Below, piece by piece: positions 15,370 to 24,864 of a stretch of 45,531 nt of DNA (position 1 is the stretch's first letter; each line of letters opens with the position of its first letter). Under the pieces are notes generated by a model that saw only the letters and a list, made by a program, of their open reading frames with translations, was not told where the DNA came from and did not search any database. The stretch is from Modestobacter altitudinis (GTDB lineage Bacteria; Actinomycetota; Actinomycetes; Mycobacteriales; Geodermatophilaceae): NCBI RefSeq assembly GCF_005930475.1, contig NZ_SJEW01000038.1, positions 1 through 45,531 of the forward strand, read 5' to 3'. Both the position numbers and the translations under genes were made by a program.

Positions 15370-16002
15370 ATGAACGACTTCCAGATGCCCTCCAGCCGCT
15401 ACATCCTGCCCTCCTTCGTGGAGCGCACGAGCTACGGCATGAAGGAGTCCAACCCGTACAACAAGCTCTTCGAGGAGCGCATCATCTTCCTCGGGGTGCA
15501 GGTCGACGACGCGTCGGCCAACGACGTGATGGCGCAGCTCATCACGCTGGAGTCCAACGACCCCGACCGCGACATCACCATGTACATCAACTCGCCCGGT
15601 GGCTCGTTCACCGCGCTCACGGCGATCTACGACACGATGATGTTCGTCCGTCCCGACATCCAGACCGTCTGCATGGGCCAGGCCGCCTCCGCGGCCGCCG
15701 TCCTGCTCGCGGCGGGCACCCCCGGCAAGCGGCTGGCGCTGCCCTACTCCCGGGTGCTGATCCACCAGCCCTCCGGCGAGGCGGGTGGCCAGGTCACCGA
15801 CCTGGAGATCCACGCCCGCGAGATCGAGCGGGTGCGCACGCTGATGGAGGCCATCCTGGCCCGGCACACCGGCCAGACCCAGGAGCAGGTCCGCAAGGAC
15901 ATCGACCGGGACAAGATCCTCACGGCCCAGGAGGCCAAGGACTACGGGATCGTCGACCAGGTCATCGCCAGCCGGAAGCTCAACGCACTGCCGGCTGCCT
16001 GA
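15370..16002 (+). CDS. clpP2: ATP-dependent Clp protease proteolytic subunit 2
   Basis: The protein has 210 residues; the ATG at 15370 is two bases after the clpP1 stop. The triad is Ser107 ([10 protein letters not shown]), His132 ([12 protein letters not shown]) and Asp181 ([10 protein letters not shown]), with the oxyanion segment [13 protein letters not shown]. It partners ClpP1 in the mixed protease. The N-terminal [19 protein letters not shown] is typical of the ClpP2 type in actinobacteria. It is followed by a hairpin terminator and then clpX. Confidence 0.98.
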   Translation: MNDFQMPSSRYILPSFVERTSYGMKESNPYNKLFEERIIFLGVQVDDASANDVMAQLITLESNDPDRDITMYINSPGGSFTALTAIYDTMMFVRPDIQTVCMGQAASAAAVLLAAGTPGKRLALPYSRVLIHQPSGEAGGQVTDLEIHAREIERVRTLMEAILARHTGQTQEQVRKDIDRDKILTAQEAKDYGIVDQVIASRKLNALPAA

Positions 16003-16315
16003 TGCAGTGACGGTGCGGACCGGGGGCGCTTTTCAGGTCCCCGGCCCGTACCGTTCTCCCAACCCGTCCGGCGGTCGGCGCGAGCCTCCACCGGGTCACG
16101 GGGGAGGTGCGAGGCAGGTGTTACGGGCCGGGTGAACCGGGTGCGTCAGTTCCCGGGAACGTCGGTCCAGCCGGGTAGGTTCGGTGAACGCCCGATCCCC
16201 GGTCAGTACCGCAGGGACGCAGGACGCCAGGTCTCAGGGCGTCGACGAGGGCAACGACAAGGCACGAACCAGGGGCAACGGCACAGCCGTCCCACTCGAG
16301 GTGGAGGTCAGCCAG
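16003..16315. other. 313-bp clpP2-clpX spacer
   Basis: It begins with a terminator-like hairpin (16010-16054). The remainder should hold the clpX promoter, but I see no strong -10/-35 pair. The clpX frame stays open back to 16184, but that extension is low-complexity and unlike ClpX. Confidence 0.5.
16010..16054 (+). terminator. Terminator after clpP2
   Basis: A 16-bp stem (16010-16025 with 16039-16054) with one G-T pair and one mismatch closes a 13-nt loop containing TTTT. Confidence 0.65.
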
Positions 16316-17590
16316 GTGGCACGTATCGGTGAGAGCGGCGACCTGCTCAAGTGCTCGTTCTGCGGCAAGAGCCAGAAGCAGGTCAAGAAGCTCATCGCTG
16401 GCCCCGGGGTGTACATCTGCGATGAGTGCATCGACCTCTGCAACGAGATCATCGAGGAGGAGCTCTCGGAGTCGTCGGACCTCAAGTTCGACGAGCTGCC
16501 GAAGCCCAAGGAGATCCACGACTTCCTCGAGCAGTACGTCATCGGCCAGGACCAGGCCAAGCGCACCCTCGCCGTCGCGGTCTACAACCACTACAAGCGG
16601 ATCCAGGCCGGCGGTGACCGCGGCAGCCGCGACGAGGGCGTCGAGCTGGCCAAGTCCAACATCCTGCTGATGGGCCCGACCGGGTGCGGCAAGACGCACC
16701 TGGCGCAGACCCTCGCGCGGATGCTGAACGTCCCCTTCGCGATCGCCGACGCCACGGCGTTGACCGAGGCCGGGTACGTCGGTGAGGACGTCGAGAACAT
16801 CCTCCTCAAGCTGATCCAGGCAGCGGACTACGACGTCAAGCGCGCCGAGACCGGGATCATCTACATCGACGAGGTCGACAAGATCGCCCGCAAGAGCGAG
16901 AACCCGTCGATCACCCGCGACGTCTCCGGTGAGGGCGTGCAGCAGGCGCTGCTGAAGATCCTCGAGGGGACGACGGCGTCGGTGCCGCCGCAGGGTGGCC
17001 GCAAGCACCCGCACCAGGAGTTCATCCAGATCGACACCACGAACGTGCTGTTCATCGTGGGTGGCGCGTTCGCCGGCCTGGACCAGGTGATCGAGGCGCG
17101 CACCGGGAAGCAGGGCATCGGCTTCGGCGCCGAGGTCCGCGGCAAGGCCGAGATCGAGGAGGCCAACGCCTTCGCCCAGGTCATGCCCGAGGACCTGCTG
17201 AAGTTCGGCATGATCCCCGAGTTCATCGGCCGCCTGCCGGTCATCACCAGCGTGCAGAAGCTGGACCGCGAGGCGCTGATCAACATCCTGACCGAGCCCA
17301 AGAACGCCCTGGTGCGCCAGTACCGCCGGCTGTTCGATCTCGACGGGGTGGAGCTCGAGTTCACCGACGACGCGCTCGAGTCGATCGCCGACCAGGCCAT
17401 CCTGCGGGGCACCGGTGCCCGTGGGCTGCGGGCGATCATGGAGGAGGTCCTCCAGTCGGTCATGTACGACATCCCCAGCCGCGAGGACGTCGCGACCGTC
17501 GTCATCACCCAGGACGTCGTCCTGCAGCACGTGAACCCGACGATCGTCCCCCGCAAGCCCGCCCGCGCCCCCCGCGAGAAGTCCGCCTGA
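16316..17590 (+). CDS. clpX: Clp protease ATP-binding subunit ClpX
   Basis: The protein has 424 residues from a GTG at 16316 preceded by GTGGAGG; this matches the usual ClpX N-terminus ([19 protein letters not shown]) and length. The zinc-binding domain has Cys13, Cys16, Cys35 and Cys38. The AAA+ domain has Walker A GPTGCGKT (120-127), Walker [12 protein letters not shown], and the conserved arginines in [13 protein letters not shown]. The substrate-gripping loop GYVG is present. It unfolds tagged proteins and feeds them to ClpP1P2. It has its own terminator and is not tightly coupled to clpP2. Confidence 0.98.
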   Translation: MARIGESGDLLKCSFCGKSQKQVKKLIAGPGVYICDECIDLCNEIIEEELSESSDLKFDELPKPKEIHDFLEQYVIGQDQAKRTLAVAVYNHYKRIQAGGDRGSRDEGVELAKSNILLMGPTGCGKTHLAQTLARMLNVPFAIADATALTEAGYVGEDVENILLKLIQAADYDVKRAETGIIYIDEVDKIARKSENPSITRDVSGEGVQQALLKILEGTTASVPPQGGRKHPHQEFIQIDTTNVLFIVGGAFAGLDQVIEARTGKQGIGFGAEVRGKAEIEEANAFAQVMPEDLLKFGMIPEFIGRLPVITSVQKLDREALINILTEPKNALVRQYRRLFDLDGVELEFTDDALESIADQAILRGTGARGLRAIMEEVLQSVMYDIPSREDVATVVITQDVVLQHVNPTIVPRKPARAPREKSA

Positions 17591-17610
17591 CCTGCCGGAA
17601 CCAGCGCTGT

Positions 17611-17641
17611 CGGCCCGCTCCCCACTCCGGGGAGCGGGCCG
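17611..17641 (+). terminator. Terminator after clpX
   Basis: CGGCCCGCTCCCC and GGGGAGCGGGCCG form a perfect 13-bp stem with a 5-nt loop. Confidence 0.85.
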
Positions 17642-17782
17642 TTGCGTCTCACGGGGCGACGGTGTGCGCCGACTGCCAGTTCCTGGCCGGCGGGGTGTCA
17701 GTTCGCGCCCACTGTCTCCGATCGTCCACAGGCGCCGGTTGCGCGAGGACGCCGTCGGTGCAGAGACGGGCAAGCTCTCTGC

Positions 17783-18703
17783 GTGCGTCCGGACCCGGCA
17801 GTCGTCGTCGGCCCTGACGGCTGGACCACCTGGGAGCTCGTGACCCGGCAGATCAGTCCGACCACCCTGCGCGCGTGGGTGGCTGCCGGCCGGCTCGTCC
17901 CCGTGGGCCATGCGCGCTACGCGACTCCGGCAGCGGCCGGGCAGTGGCGGACCCGGGTCGCCGCCGCGCTGCACGCGACCGACGCAGTGGCCAGTCACAC
18001 GACTGCCCTGGCGTTGTGGGGTCTGCTCGCACCGCGGGCCGGGCCCGTGCACGTGAGCGTCGGCGTCGGGGCGAGTGGGCGGGCTTCAGCCGGCGTGGTC
18101 CGTCATCGTGGCCGGGACGTCGACTGGCATCGGCGTCGCGTCGACGGACTGCCGGTGACCTCGGTCGAACGTTCCGTCGTCGACGCCTGGGGGAGCCCGG
18201 GCGGGTGCGACCGTGCCGACCTGCGCGGGTCGGCGATCGCCGCCGTCCGACGTCGGATGTGCTCCCCGGAGGCGCTGGAAGCCGAACTCGCGCTGCGGCC
18301 ACGACTGCCCGGCCGCGCAGAACTCGCCCAGCTGGTGCAACTGCTGGCCGACGGGTGCCAGAGCGAACTGGAGATCTGGGGCTGCCTCCACGTGCTGCGC
18401 GCTCCGGGCATGCCGGTCTTCGGGCAGCAGCGCGTCGTCGTGGTGGCGGGGGAGCGGTTCGCCCTGGACGCCGCCTACGACGAGGTCCTGCTGGCGGTGG
18501 AGATGGACGGTGCCGCCTGGCACGGCTCCCCAGAGCAGCGCGAGCGGGACATCCGCCGGGACGCCCTCGTGGCCACCATCGGCTGGCAGACCCTGCGCTT
18601 CAGCTACCGGCGCCTCACCGGGGCGGCCGATGCCTGCCGCCGCGAGGTCCAGGCGGTCCACGGCGCACGGCTCCGCCTCTTCGGCCTCGACAGCGGGCGC
18701 TGA
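17783..18703 (+). CDS. AbiEi-like antitoxin domain / DUF559 endonuclease-like protein
   Basis: The protein has 306 residues from a GTG at 17783; the longer frame from 17642 starts inside the clpX terminator and is rejected. The first ~65 residues resemble the AbiEi-type winged-helix N-domain ([32 protein letters not shown]). The C-terminal ~95 residues match DUF559, a Vsr-related nuclease-like fold: [40 protein letters not shown]. Proteins of this layout are frequent and variable in actinobacteria and are often named type IV toxin-antitoxin antitoxin-domain proteins, but no AbiEii toxin gene is next to it. The function is unknown, with a defence or DNA-processing role possible. Confidence 0.75.
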   Translation: MRPDPAVVVGPDGWTTWELVTRQISPTTLRAWVAAGRLVPVGHARYATPAAAGQWRTRVAAALHATDAVASHTTALALWGLLAPRAGPVHVSVGVGASGRASAGVVRHRGRDVDWHRRRVDGLPVTSVERSVVDAWGSPGGCDRADLRGSAIAAVRRRMCSPEALEAELALRPRLPGRAELAQLVQLLADGCQSELEIWGCLHVLRAPGMPVFGQQRVVVVAGERFALDAAYDEVLLAVEMDGAAWHGSPEQRERDIRRDALVATIGWQTLRFSYRRLTGAADACRREVQAVHGARLRLFGLDSGR

Positions 18704-18745
18704 CTGTCAGCTCGGCAGCTCCGAACTGGCACCCAGCGCCCGCTG
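18691..18745. terminator. Shared terminator region between convergent genes
   Basis: CAGCGGGCGCTG (18691-18702) is the exact complement of 18734-18745. The stem covers the end of the AbiEi/DUF559 gene and lies just beyond the end of valS, so it could act on both strands. Confidence 0.5.
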
Positions 18746-18756
18746 TTCGCTGACGG

Positions 18757-21333
18757 TCAGGTCTCCGCCAGGACGACGTCGACGGTGAGCGGGCCCTCGC
18801 CGGCGACCACGGTGAGCTCGGCGATCCGCCCGGCGGCGGTGAGGTCCCGGCGGGCGGCCTCGACCTGCGCCACCTGCACCTCGGGGGCGGTCACCGTCGC
18901 CGAGGCGACGTCGGCCCGCATCGACTGCTTGGCCTCCGACTTCGCCTTGCGCACCGCTGCCAGTGCTTCCGCGGCCACGGCGGGCACCGCCCGGTCACCG
19001 CCGGTGGGCAGCTCGGTCGCGGTCGGCCACGCCGCCCGGTGCACCGAGCCGCTCTGCCACCACGACCAGACCTCCTCGGTGACGAACGGCAGCACCGGCG
19101 CGAGCAGCCGCAGCTGCACCGACAGCGCGAGCGCCAGGGTGGCCTGGGCCGACCGGGCACCCTCGTCGGAGGCGTAGGCGCGGGTCTTCACCAGCTCGAC
19201 GTAGTCGTCGCAGAACGACCAGAAGAACGTCTCGGCGACCTCGAGCGCCCGGGTGTAGTTGTAGGCGTCCATCGCCGCGGTCGCCTCGTCGACCACCGTG
19301 GCCAACCGCGCCAGCAGCCCGAGGTCGATCGGCTCGGTCACGTCCGAGGCCTGCAGCGCGGTCGACGCGCCGAGCCCGAGCACGAACTTGCCGACGTTGA
19401 GGACCTTCATGGCCAGCCGGCGACCGACCTTCATCTGCGCCTCGTCGAAGGGCGAGTCGGCGCCCGGGCGCGCCCCTGCCGCCCGCCAGCGCACCGCGTC
19501 GGTGCCGTAACGCTCCAGCACGTCGATCGGGGTGGTCGCATTGCCCTTGGACTTCGACATCTTCTTGCGGTCGGGGTCGACCACGAAGCCGGAGATCGTG
19601 GCGTGCGTCCAGGGCACGGTGCCGTGCTCGAAGTGCGCCCGGACGACGGTGGAGAACAGCCAGGTGCGGATGATGTCGTGCGCCTGCGGCCGCTGGTCCA
19701 TCGGGAAGACGTGCGCGAACAGCTCCGGGTCGGTGTCCCAGCCCGAGGCCACCTGCGGCGACAGCGAGGAGGTCGCCCAGGTGTCCATCACGTCGGGGTC
19801 GGCCATGAACCCGCCGGGCACGCCGCGCTGGCCCTCGGTGAACCCGTCCGGGACGTCGGAGGACGGGTCCACCGGCAGCGCCGACTCCGGCGCCAGCAGC
19901 GGCTGCTCGAACACGGGCTCCCCGTCGGCGTCCAGGCGGTACCAGACCGGGAACGGGACGCCGAAGAAGCGCTGGCGGCTGACCAGCCAGTCGCCGTTGA
20001 GGCCCTCCACCCAGTTCTCGTAGCGGTGCCGCATGTGCTCGGGCACCCACTGGATCTCGCGGCCCCGCTGGAGCAGAGCGTCGCGCAACGAGGCGTCCCG
20101 CCCGCCGTTGCGGATGTACCACTGCCGGGTGGTGACGATCTCCAGCGGGCGCTCGCCCTTCTCGAAGAACTTCACCGGGTGGGTGATCGGCTTGGGATCC
20201 CCGACCAGGTCGCCGGACTCGCGCAGCAGCTCGACGATGCGGGCCTGCGCGCTGAACGAGGTCTTCCCGGCCAGCTCGGCGTAGACGTCGGCGGGCACCC
20301 CGGCCGGCGGGTCGGCGACGAAACGGCCGTCCCAGCCGATGACGGCGCGGGTCGGCAGCTGCAGCTCGCGCCACCAGGTGACGTCGTTGAGGTCACCGAA
20401 GGTGCAGATCATCGCGATGCCCGAGCCCTTGTCCGGCTCGGCCAGCCGGTGCGCCACCACCGGGACCTCGACGCCGAACAGCGGCGTCCGGACCGTCTTC
20501 CCGAACAGCGGCTGGTACCGCTCGTCGTCCGGGTGCGCGACCAGCGCCACGCATGCCGGCAGCAGCTCCGGGCGGGTGGTCTCGATGAACACCGGGCCCT
20601 CGGCGCCGGAGAAGGCGATCCGGTGGTAGGCGCCGGGCCGCTCCCGGTCCTCCAGCTCGGCCTGGGCGACCGCCGTCCGGAAGGTGACGTCCCAGAGGGT
20701 CGGCGCCTCCTGGGCGTAGGCCTCGCCGCGGGCCAGGTTGTGCAGGAACATCCGCTGCGCGGTGGCCCGGGAGGTCTCCGAGATCGTCCGGTAGACGCTC
20801 GACCAGTCGACCGACAGGCCGACCCGGCGCCACAGCTTCTCGAACTCGGCCTCGTCGACGGCGGTCAGCCGCTCGCAGAGCTCGACGAAGTTGCGCCGGG
20901 AGATGGGCAGCTGGTCCTTGCCCGGCTTCTTCGGGGGCGTGAAGGTCGGGTCGTAGGGGAGCGAGGGGTCGCAGCGGACGCCGTAGAAGTTCTGCACCCG
21001 GCGCTCGGTCGGCAGGCCGTTGTCGTCCCAGCCCATCGGGTAGAAGACGTGCTTGCCGCGCATCCGCTGGTAGCGGGCGACGATGTCGGTGTGGGTGTAG
21101 CTGAACACGTGCCCCACGTGCAGCGACCCGCTCGCCGTGGGCGGCGGGGTGTCGATCGCGTAGGTCTCCGAGCGCGGGGCGGCGAGTGCGCCGGCCCGGT
21201 CGAAGGCGTAGGTGTCGTCCTCGGCCCAGCGGGCGACCCAGGTGGCCTCCAGACCGTCCAGGGTGGGCTTCTCGGGTACGACGGCCCCGACTCCCGGGGC
21301 CGTGCTCTCCAGGGCTGAGGTGTCGGCTGCCAT
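18757..21333 (-). CDS. valS: Valine-tRNA ligase
   Basis: The protein has 858 residues from the ATG at 21333. Class I signatures are HVGH at 72-75 (in [20 protein letters not shown]) and KMSKS at 591-595. The editing domain lies between them ([20 protein letters not shown]), and the C-terminus has an anticodon-binding domain and a short coiled-coil arm. It charges tRNA-Val. A TAGGAT box seven bases before this ATG suggests a leaderless transcript and decides the start against an ATG three codons upstream. It is divergent from folC, with the two start codons only 19 bases apart. Confidence 0.97.
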   Translation of the reverse strand: MAADTSALESTAPGVGAVVPEKPTLDGLEATWVARWAEDDTYAFDRAGALAAPRSETYAIDTPPPTASGSLHVGHVFSYTHTDIVARYQRMRGKHVFYPMGWDDNGLPTERRVQNFYGVRCDPSLPYDPTFTPPKKPGKDQLPISRRNFVELCERLTAVDEAEFEKLWRRVGLSVDWSSVYRTISETSRATAQRMFLHNLARGEAYAQEAPTLWDVTFRTAVAQAELEDRERPGAYHRIAFSGAEGPVFIETTRPELLPACVALVAHPDDERYQPLFGKTVRTPLFGVEVPVVAHRLAEPDKGSGIAMICTFGDLNDVTWWRELQLPTRAVIGWDGRFVADPPAGVPADVYAELAGKTSFSAQARIVELLRESGDLVGDPKPITHPVKFFEKGERPLEIVTTRQWYIRNGGRDASLRDALLQRGREIQWVPEHMRHRYENWVEGLNGDWLVSRQRFFGVPFPVWYRLDADGEPVFEQPLLAPESALPVDPSSDVPDGFTEGQRGVPGGFMADPDVMDTWATSSLSPQVASGWDTDPELFAHVFPMDQRPQAHDIIRTWLFSTVVRAHFEHGTVPWTHATISGFVVDPDRKKMSKSKGNATTPIDVLERYGTDAVRWRAAGARPGADSPFDEAQMKVGRRLAMKVLNVGKFVLGLGASTALQASDVTEPIDLGLLARLATVVDEATAAMDAYNYTRALEVAETFFWSFCDDYVELVKTRAYASDEGARSAQATLALALSVQLRLLAPVLPFVTEEVWSWWQSGSVHRAAWPTATELPTGGDRAVPAVAAEALAAVRKAKSEAKQSMRADVASATVTAPEVQVAQVEAARRDLTAAGRIAELTVVAGEGPLTVDVVLAET

Positions 21334-21340
21334 GACTGGC

Positions 21341-21346
21341 ATCCTA
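21341..21346 (-). promoter_or_regulatory. -10 element of the valS promoter (leaderless)
   Basis: TAGGAT on the minus strand is separated from the valS ATG by seven bases. It lies inside the valS-folC spacer, so folC must start transcription upstream of or overlapping valS coding DNA. Confidence 0.45.
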
Positions 21347-21352
21347 GGAGCG

Positions 21353-22741
21353 GTGAGCACCTCCCTTTCCCGTGACCTCGACAGGGTCGAGCAGGCGCTC
21401 CTCGCGCGGTGGCCGGAGAACCGGCTCGAACCGTCCCTGACCCGCATCTCCGCGCTGGTCGACCTGCTGGGCTCGCCGCAGCGCGCGTTCCCCGTCGTCC
21501 AGGTCACCGGCACCAACGGCAAGACGACGACGGCGCGGATGATCGACGAGCTGCTGCGCGGCTTCGGCCTGCGGGTGGGCCGCTTCACCAGCCCGCACCT
21601 GGAGGAGCTGCGCGAGCGGATCGTGCTGGACGGCGAGCCGCTGCCGGCCGAGCGGTTCGTCGAGGTCTACGACGACATCGCGCCCTACGTGCAGCTGGTC
21701 GACGCCGGCAGCGACGTGCCCATGTCGTTCTTCGAGGTCATGGTGGCGATGGCCTACGCCGCCTTCGCCGAGGCACCGGTGGACGTCGCGGTCATCGAGG
21801 TCGGCATGGGCGGCACCTGGGACGCGACCACCGTCGCCGACGCCCGGGTCGCCGTGGTCACCCCGGTCTCGATGGACCACGCGGAGTACCTGGGCCCCGA
21901 CGTCGCCAGCATCGCCACCGAGAAGGCCGGCATCATCAAGCCCGCGCCGCCGACCGAGGAGGGGCTGCCCGGCATCGACGTCGTCGCCGTGCTCGCCCAC
22001 CAGCCCCCTGGCGCCCTCGAGGCGCTGGTGCGCCGGGCCATCGAGGTCGACGCCACCGTGGCCCGTGAGGGCACCGAGTTCGGCGTGCTCGAGCGCCGCG
22101 TCGCCGTGGGCGGTCAGCAGGTCCGGCTGCAGGGCCTGGGCGGGGAGTACGACGAGGTCTACCTGCCGCTGTTCGGCGCCCACCAGGCGCAGAACGCCGC
22201 GGTGGCACTGGCCGCCGTGGAGGCGTTCCTGGGTGCCGGGTCGGCCACCGGCGTGGTCGCGCAGGACGTCGTCCGGGAGTCGTTCGCGGCGGTCCGCTCG
22301 CCGGGCCGGCTCGAGCGGGTGCGCAGCTCGCCCACGGTGCTGGTCGACGCCGCGCACAACCCGGCCGGCATGGCCGCGACGGTGGCGGCGGTGCGCGAGT
22401 CCTTCGACTTCACCCGGCTCGTCGGCGTGGTGGGCTGCGTGCACGGCAAGGACGTCGGCGGGATGCTCGCCGAGCTCGAGGGGCTGTGCGCCGAGCTGGT
22501 CGTCACCCAGAACAGCTCGCCGCGGGCCATCCCCGCCGACGAGCTGGGTGCCCTGGCGGTCGACGTCTTCGGCGCGGACCGGGTCAGCGTGCACCCGCGG
22601 CTGCCCGACGCGATCGAGTCGGCCATCGAGCTGGCCGAGGCCGGCGCGGACGACGCGCTGGGCGGCTCCGGCGTGCTGGTCACCGGCAGCGTGGTCACCG
22701 CCGGGGAGGCCCGGAGCCTGCTGTCCGGCGGGCGCTCGTGA
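21353..22741 (+). CDS. folC: Folylpolyglutamate/dihydrofolate synthase
   Basis: The protein has 462 residues from a GTG at 21353; an ATG at 21332 is an in-frame alternative that would overlap the valS start. Mur-ligase-type motifs are present: P-loop [10 protein letters not shown] (51-60), [13 protein letters not shown], the metal/ATP segment [25 protein letters not shown], and [10 protein letters not shown] in the C-terminal domain. It adds glutamates to folates. The stop codon is the first three bases of a 76-nt intergenic element leading to the DUF4233 gene. Confidence 0.95.
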   Translation: MSTSLSRDLDRVEQALLARWPENRLEPSLTRISALVDLLGSPQRAFPVVQVTGTNGKTTTARMIDELLRGFGLRVGRFTSPHLEELRERIVLDGEPLPAERFVEVYDDIAPYVQLVDAGSDVPMSFFEVMVAMAYAAFAEAPVDVAVIEVGMGGTWDATTVADARVAVVTPVSMDHAEYLGPDVASIATEKAGIIKPAPPTEEGLPGIDVVAVLAHQPPGALEALVRRAIEVDATVAREGTEFGVLERRVAVGGQQVRLQGLGGEYDEVYLPLFGAHQAQNAAVALAAVEAFLGAGSATGVVAQDVVRESFAAVRSPGRLERVRSSPTVLVDAAHNPAGMAATVAAVRESFDFTRLVGVVGCVHGKDVGGMLAELEGLCAELVVTQNSSPRAIPADELGALAVDVFGADRVSVHPRLPDAIESAIELAEAGADDALGGSGVLVTGSVVTAGEARSLLSGGRS

Positions 22742-22814
22742 CCGAGCTTGCGAGGTCACGGATGGGCACAGCACCGCGCGGCACGGGCACGACGAGCGCC
22801 AGCGAGGAGTGGCG
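22739..22814 (+). repeat. 76-nt intergenic element, copy 1
   Basis: It runs from the folC TGA to the base before the next GTG. It shares GAGCTTGCGAG near its start and GACGAGCGCCAGCGAGGAG near its end with the element at 34551-34626, at the same spacing and with the same total length. It provides the AGGAG ribosome site of the downstream gene. Confidence 0.65.
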
Positions 22815-23195
22815 GTGACCGCGCCCGACCCGGTCCGGGCCGGCCGGGCGCTGAGCGGGGCGGGGGCGGCGATCCTGCTGCTGGAGGGGATCGCCGTCCT
22901 GTTCGTGCCGCGCGGCATCGCGCAGAGCGGCGACGGGCTCACCGGCTTCCGGCTGGTCGTGCTCATCGTGCTGGCGGTGCTGCTGGTCCTGGCCAGCGGC
23001 CTGCAGCGCCGCCCGCAGGGCCTGGTGATCGGCACGGTGCTGCAGGTGCCGCTGCTGCTGACCGGCTTCTTCGGCTCGGCGATGTGGCTGGTCGGCGGGC
23101 TCTTCGTGGTGATCTGGGCCTACCTGCTGCAGATCCGCAAGGACCTGCTGGGCAGCCCGTTCGGCCCGCCGCCGTCGGCACCTCCCGCCGACTGA
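22815..23195 (+). CDS. DUF4233 membrane protein
   Basis: The protein has 126 residues from a GTG with AGGAG six bases upstream. It has four predicted membrane helices (AGAAILLLEGIAVLFVPRGI, FRLVVLIVLAVLLVLASGLQ, LVIGTVLQVPLLLTGFFGS, AMWLVGGLFVVIWAYLLQIR) and a Pro-rich tail. DUF4233 proteins are nearly always encoded directly after folC in actinobacteria, as here. Their function is not known. Confidence 0.88.
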   Translation: MTAPDPVRAGRALSGAGAAILLLEGIAVLFVPRGIAQSGDGLTGFRLVVLIVLAVLLVLASGLQRRPQGLVIGTVLQVPLLLTGFFGSAMWLVGGLFVVIWAYLLQIRKDLLGSPFGPPPSAPPAD

Positions 23196-23306
23196 CCGCC
23201 GGGTTCACCCCTCCGAGGGGCGCGCAGAGCCCGTGGTCGGGGCACGCTGACGGCCACGTTGCGTGACTCGGGTATGACCCCCGTCACCGGAGGCAGGGGG
23301 AGCACC

Positions 23307-23579
23307 ATGGCCGACCACAGTCGTTGCTGCGCGAGGCGTCCCGAGCCCGCCGGGAAGGCGAGGACCGTGGTCGCGGGACGGGACGAGCCGGTGGGGTCGA
23401 TCAGCTACACGATCGCCGAGTACGCGCACCGGGTCCGCCACCAGCTCCACGACGACCTGGTCGAGCGGCACGCCCGCGAGCTGCACTCGCGCAACAGCTA
23501 CGACTGCTGGAACGGGCTGGGCGACCGCGACCAGGAGCTGTGGCGGCACATGGCGCGGCTGGACCTGACCAACCGCTAG
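23307..23579 (+). CDS. Small hypothetical protein
   Basis: This is a 90-residue protein of no recognised family. The ATG at 23307 has GGGGGAG just upstream. The last 50 residues (SISYTIAEYAHRVRHQLHDD, RHARELHSRNSYDCWNGLGD, RDQELWRHMARLDLTNR) have a composition typical of a real, conserved helical protein, while the first 35 residues are Arg/Cys-rich and may not be translated. Its stop overlaps the stop of the convergent Clp N-domain gene, so no terminator separates them. Confidence 0.55.
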   Translation: MADHSRCCARRPEPAGKARTVVAGRDEPVGSISYTIAEYAHRVRHQLHDDLVERHARELHSRNSYDCWNGLGDRDQELWRHMARLDLTNR

Positions 23580-24103
23580 GCGACGTCGGGCTCGCCGCCG
23601 GCCCGGTCCTGCACCGAGCCGGGGTCGGTCCCCAGCTGGGCGAGGACGCGGCTGACGGTCGGGTCACCCACGGCGAGGACGCCGAGGAGCACGTGCCCGC
23701 TGTCCAGCCGGCGCTCCTTCCGCCGGAGAGCAGCCTTGAGCGCCTGCTCCAGGGCCCGCTTGCTGCCGTCGGCGAACGGGATGTGCCCGCCGGTGGGCCG
23801 GCGTCCCCGGTCGAGGGCACCGGCGCCGAAGGTCGCCTCCGCGGTGGCGCGCACCTGGGCCAGGTCGACGCCGAGGACGGCGAGGGCGTCGGGGTCCAGC
23901 GGGTTGCCCGCCGCGGCCACCACGGGTGCCAGCCGCTCGTGGTCGACGCCGGCCGCGCGCAGCGCCGTCCCGCCGCGGCTGGGGTCGCGGGTCAGGGCCA
24001 GCAGCAGGTGGACCGGCTCGATCCGCTCGGCCCGCAGCTCCCGGGCCTCTTCCTGGGCGAGGACGACGGCCCGCCGGGCCTCGTCGGTGAAGCGCTCGAA
24101 CAC
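23576..24103 (-). CDS. Clp N-terminal-repeat protein
   Basis: The protein has 175 residues with two Clp-N repeats as in ClpA/ClpB/ClpC N-domains: MFERFTDEARRAVVLAQEEA and IEPVHLLLALTRD, then GSKRALEQALKAALRRKERR and SGHVLLGVLAVGD. There is no AAA+ domain, so it is a stand-alone adaptor-like protein that could bind Clp substrates or compete for adaptor sites (inference). It begins one base after the stop of the small HTH gene and is certainly co-transcribed with it. This two-gene pairing recurs in actinobacteria. Confidence 0.85.
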   Translation of the reverse strand: MFERFTDEARRAVVLAQEEARELRAERIEPVHLLLALTRDPSRGGTALRAAGVDHERLAPVVAAAGNPLDPDALAVLGVDLAQVRATAEATFGAGALDRGRRPTGGHIPFADGSKRALEQALKAALRRKERRLDSGHVLLGVLAVGDPTVSRVLAQLGTDPGSVQDRAGGEPDVA

Positions 24104-24104
24104 G

Positions 24105-24326
24105 TCAGCGGTCCCTTCTCGAGGTGGCGTGCTTCTTGTGGACGGCCTGCTTGCTCACGCCGAGGGCGTCGGCGATCTGCTGCCAGGACCAGCCGCGCGC
24201 CCGCGCGTTGCCGACCTGGAGGAGCTCCAGCCGGTCGGCCAGGTCGCGGAGTGCGCGGATGGCGCGCAGCCCGGTGTCCGGGTCGTCGGCCGCGGCTGCG
24301 GTGGTGACGTCGGTGGGAGAGGCCAT
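24105..24326 (-). CDS. Small HTH regulator of the Clp-N operon
   Basis: The protein has 73 residues. The helix-turn-helix is at about 45-68 (WSWQQIADALGVSKQAVHKK), with an N-terminal helix (GLRAIRALRDLADRLELLQV) that may dimerise. The ATG at 24326 lies six bases after a TACGTT -10 box, so the transcript is probably leaderless and no ribosome site is seen. Two identical palindromes cover the -35 and -10 of its own promoter, which strongly suggests autoregulation. The next gene, for the Clp N-domain protein, follows after one base. Confidence 0.85.
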   Translation of the reverse strand: MASPTDVTTAAAADDPDTGLRAIRALRDLADRLELLQVGNARARGWSWQQIADALGVSKQAVHKKHATSRRDR

Positions 24327-24329
24327 GAC

Positions 24330-24345
24330 GTCAACGTAGGTTGAC
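24330..24345. promoter_or_regulatory. Operator 1: GTCAAC-N4-GTTGAC
   Basis: This perfect 6-4-6 palindrome overlaps the -10 box of the HTH gene. Its centre is 27 bp from that of an identical palindrome at 24357-24372. Confidence 0.7.
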
Positions 24346-24361
24346 GTGCTCTGCTTGTCAA
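24333..24361 (-). promoter_or_regulatory. Promoter of the HTH/Clp-N operon
   Basis: On the minus strand TTGACA (24361-24356), a 17-bp spacer and TACGTT (24338-24333) form a near-ideal sigma-70-type promoter. The ATG follows after six bases. Both boxes are part of the two palindromes. Confidence 0.75.
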
Positions 24362-24372
24362 CCCATGTTGAC
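24357..24372. promoter_or_regulatory. Operator 2: GTCAAC-N4-GTTGAC
   Basis: This second perfect copy overlaps the -35 box of the HTH gene. It ends 26 bases before the divergent ndk start, so it could also affect ndk. Confidence 0.7.
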
Positions 24373-24385
24373 GAATGGTGTCCCG

Positions 24386-24391
24386 TACGCT
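24386..24391 (+). promoter_or_regulatory. -10 element of ndk (leaderless)
   Basis: TACGCT lies seven bases before the ndk GTG. No -35 box at good spacing was seen. Confidence 0.45.
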
Positions 24392-24398
24392 CCCGGCC

Positions 24399-24818
24399 GT
24401 GTCTGCACCCACCGCTGAACGCTCCCTCGTCCTGGTCAAGCCCGACGCTGTCGCCCGTGGCCTGGTCGGCCAGGTCGTCGCCCGGCTGGAGGCCAAGGGC
24501 CTGCGCCTGGTCGCCGCCGAGCTGCGCACCCTGACCGTCGAGGTCGCCGAGGAGCACTACGGCGAGCACCGCGAGCGCCCGTTCTTCGGCTCGCTGGTCG
24601 AGTTCATCACCGGCGGCCCGCTGCTCGCCCTGGTCGTCGAGGGCCCGCGGGCCATCGAGGCGTTCCGGGCGCTGGCCGGCGCCACCGACCCGGTCAAGGC
24701 CGCCCCCGGCACCATCCGCGGCGACTACGCCCTCGAGGTGCAGGCCAACATCGTGCACGGCTCGGACTCCCCGGAGTCGGCCGCCCGCGAGATCGCGCTC
24801 TTCTTCCCCCAGCTCTGA
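24399..24818 (+). CDS. ndk: Nucleoside diphosphate kinase
   Basis: The protein has 139 residues from a GTG at 24399, which gives the usual length; an ATG at 24375 would add eight residues inside the operator region. Motifs are [11 protein letters not shown] at the N-terminus, [15 protein letters not shown], and the phosphorylated His120 in [17 protein letters not shown]. It balances NTP pools using ATP. It is divergent from the HTH/Clp-N operon and is followed by a 28-bp perfect palindrome. Confidence 0.97.
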   Translation: MSAPTAERSLVLVKPDAVARGLVGQVVARLEAKGLRLVAAELRTLTVEVAEEHYGEHRERPFFGSLVEFITGGPLLALVVEGPRAIEAFRALAGATDPVKAAPGTIRGDYALEVQANIVHGSDSPESAAREIALFFPQL

Positions 24819-24824
24819 CGTTCC

Positions 24825-24852
24825 GGGGGCCATGTTGGCCAACATGGCCCCC
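24825..24852. terminator. 28-bp perfect palindrome after ndk
   Basis: GGGGGCCATGTTGG is followed directly by its exact complement. As RNA it forms a strong hairpin six bases after the ndk stop, so a terminator is the simplest reading, but the lack of a loop and of a T tract also fits a protein-binding site. Confidence 0.6.
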
Positions 24853-24864
24853 TGAGGGGGCGGC

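Noticed and set aside
16184-16315. 44-residue N-terminal extension of ClpX
   Set aside because: It is low-complexity and absent from the family; the GTG at 16316 has a good ribosome site.
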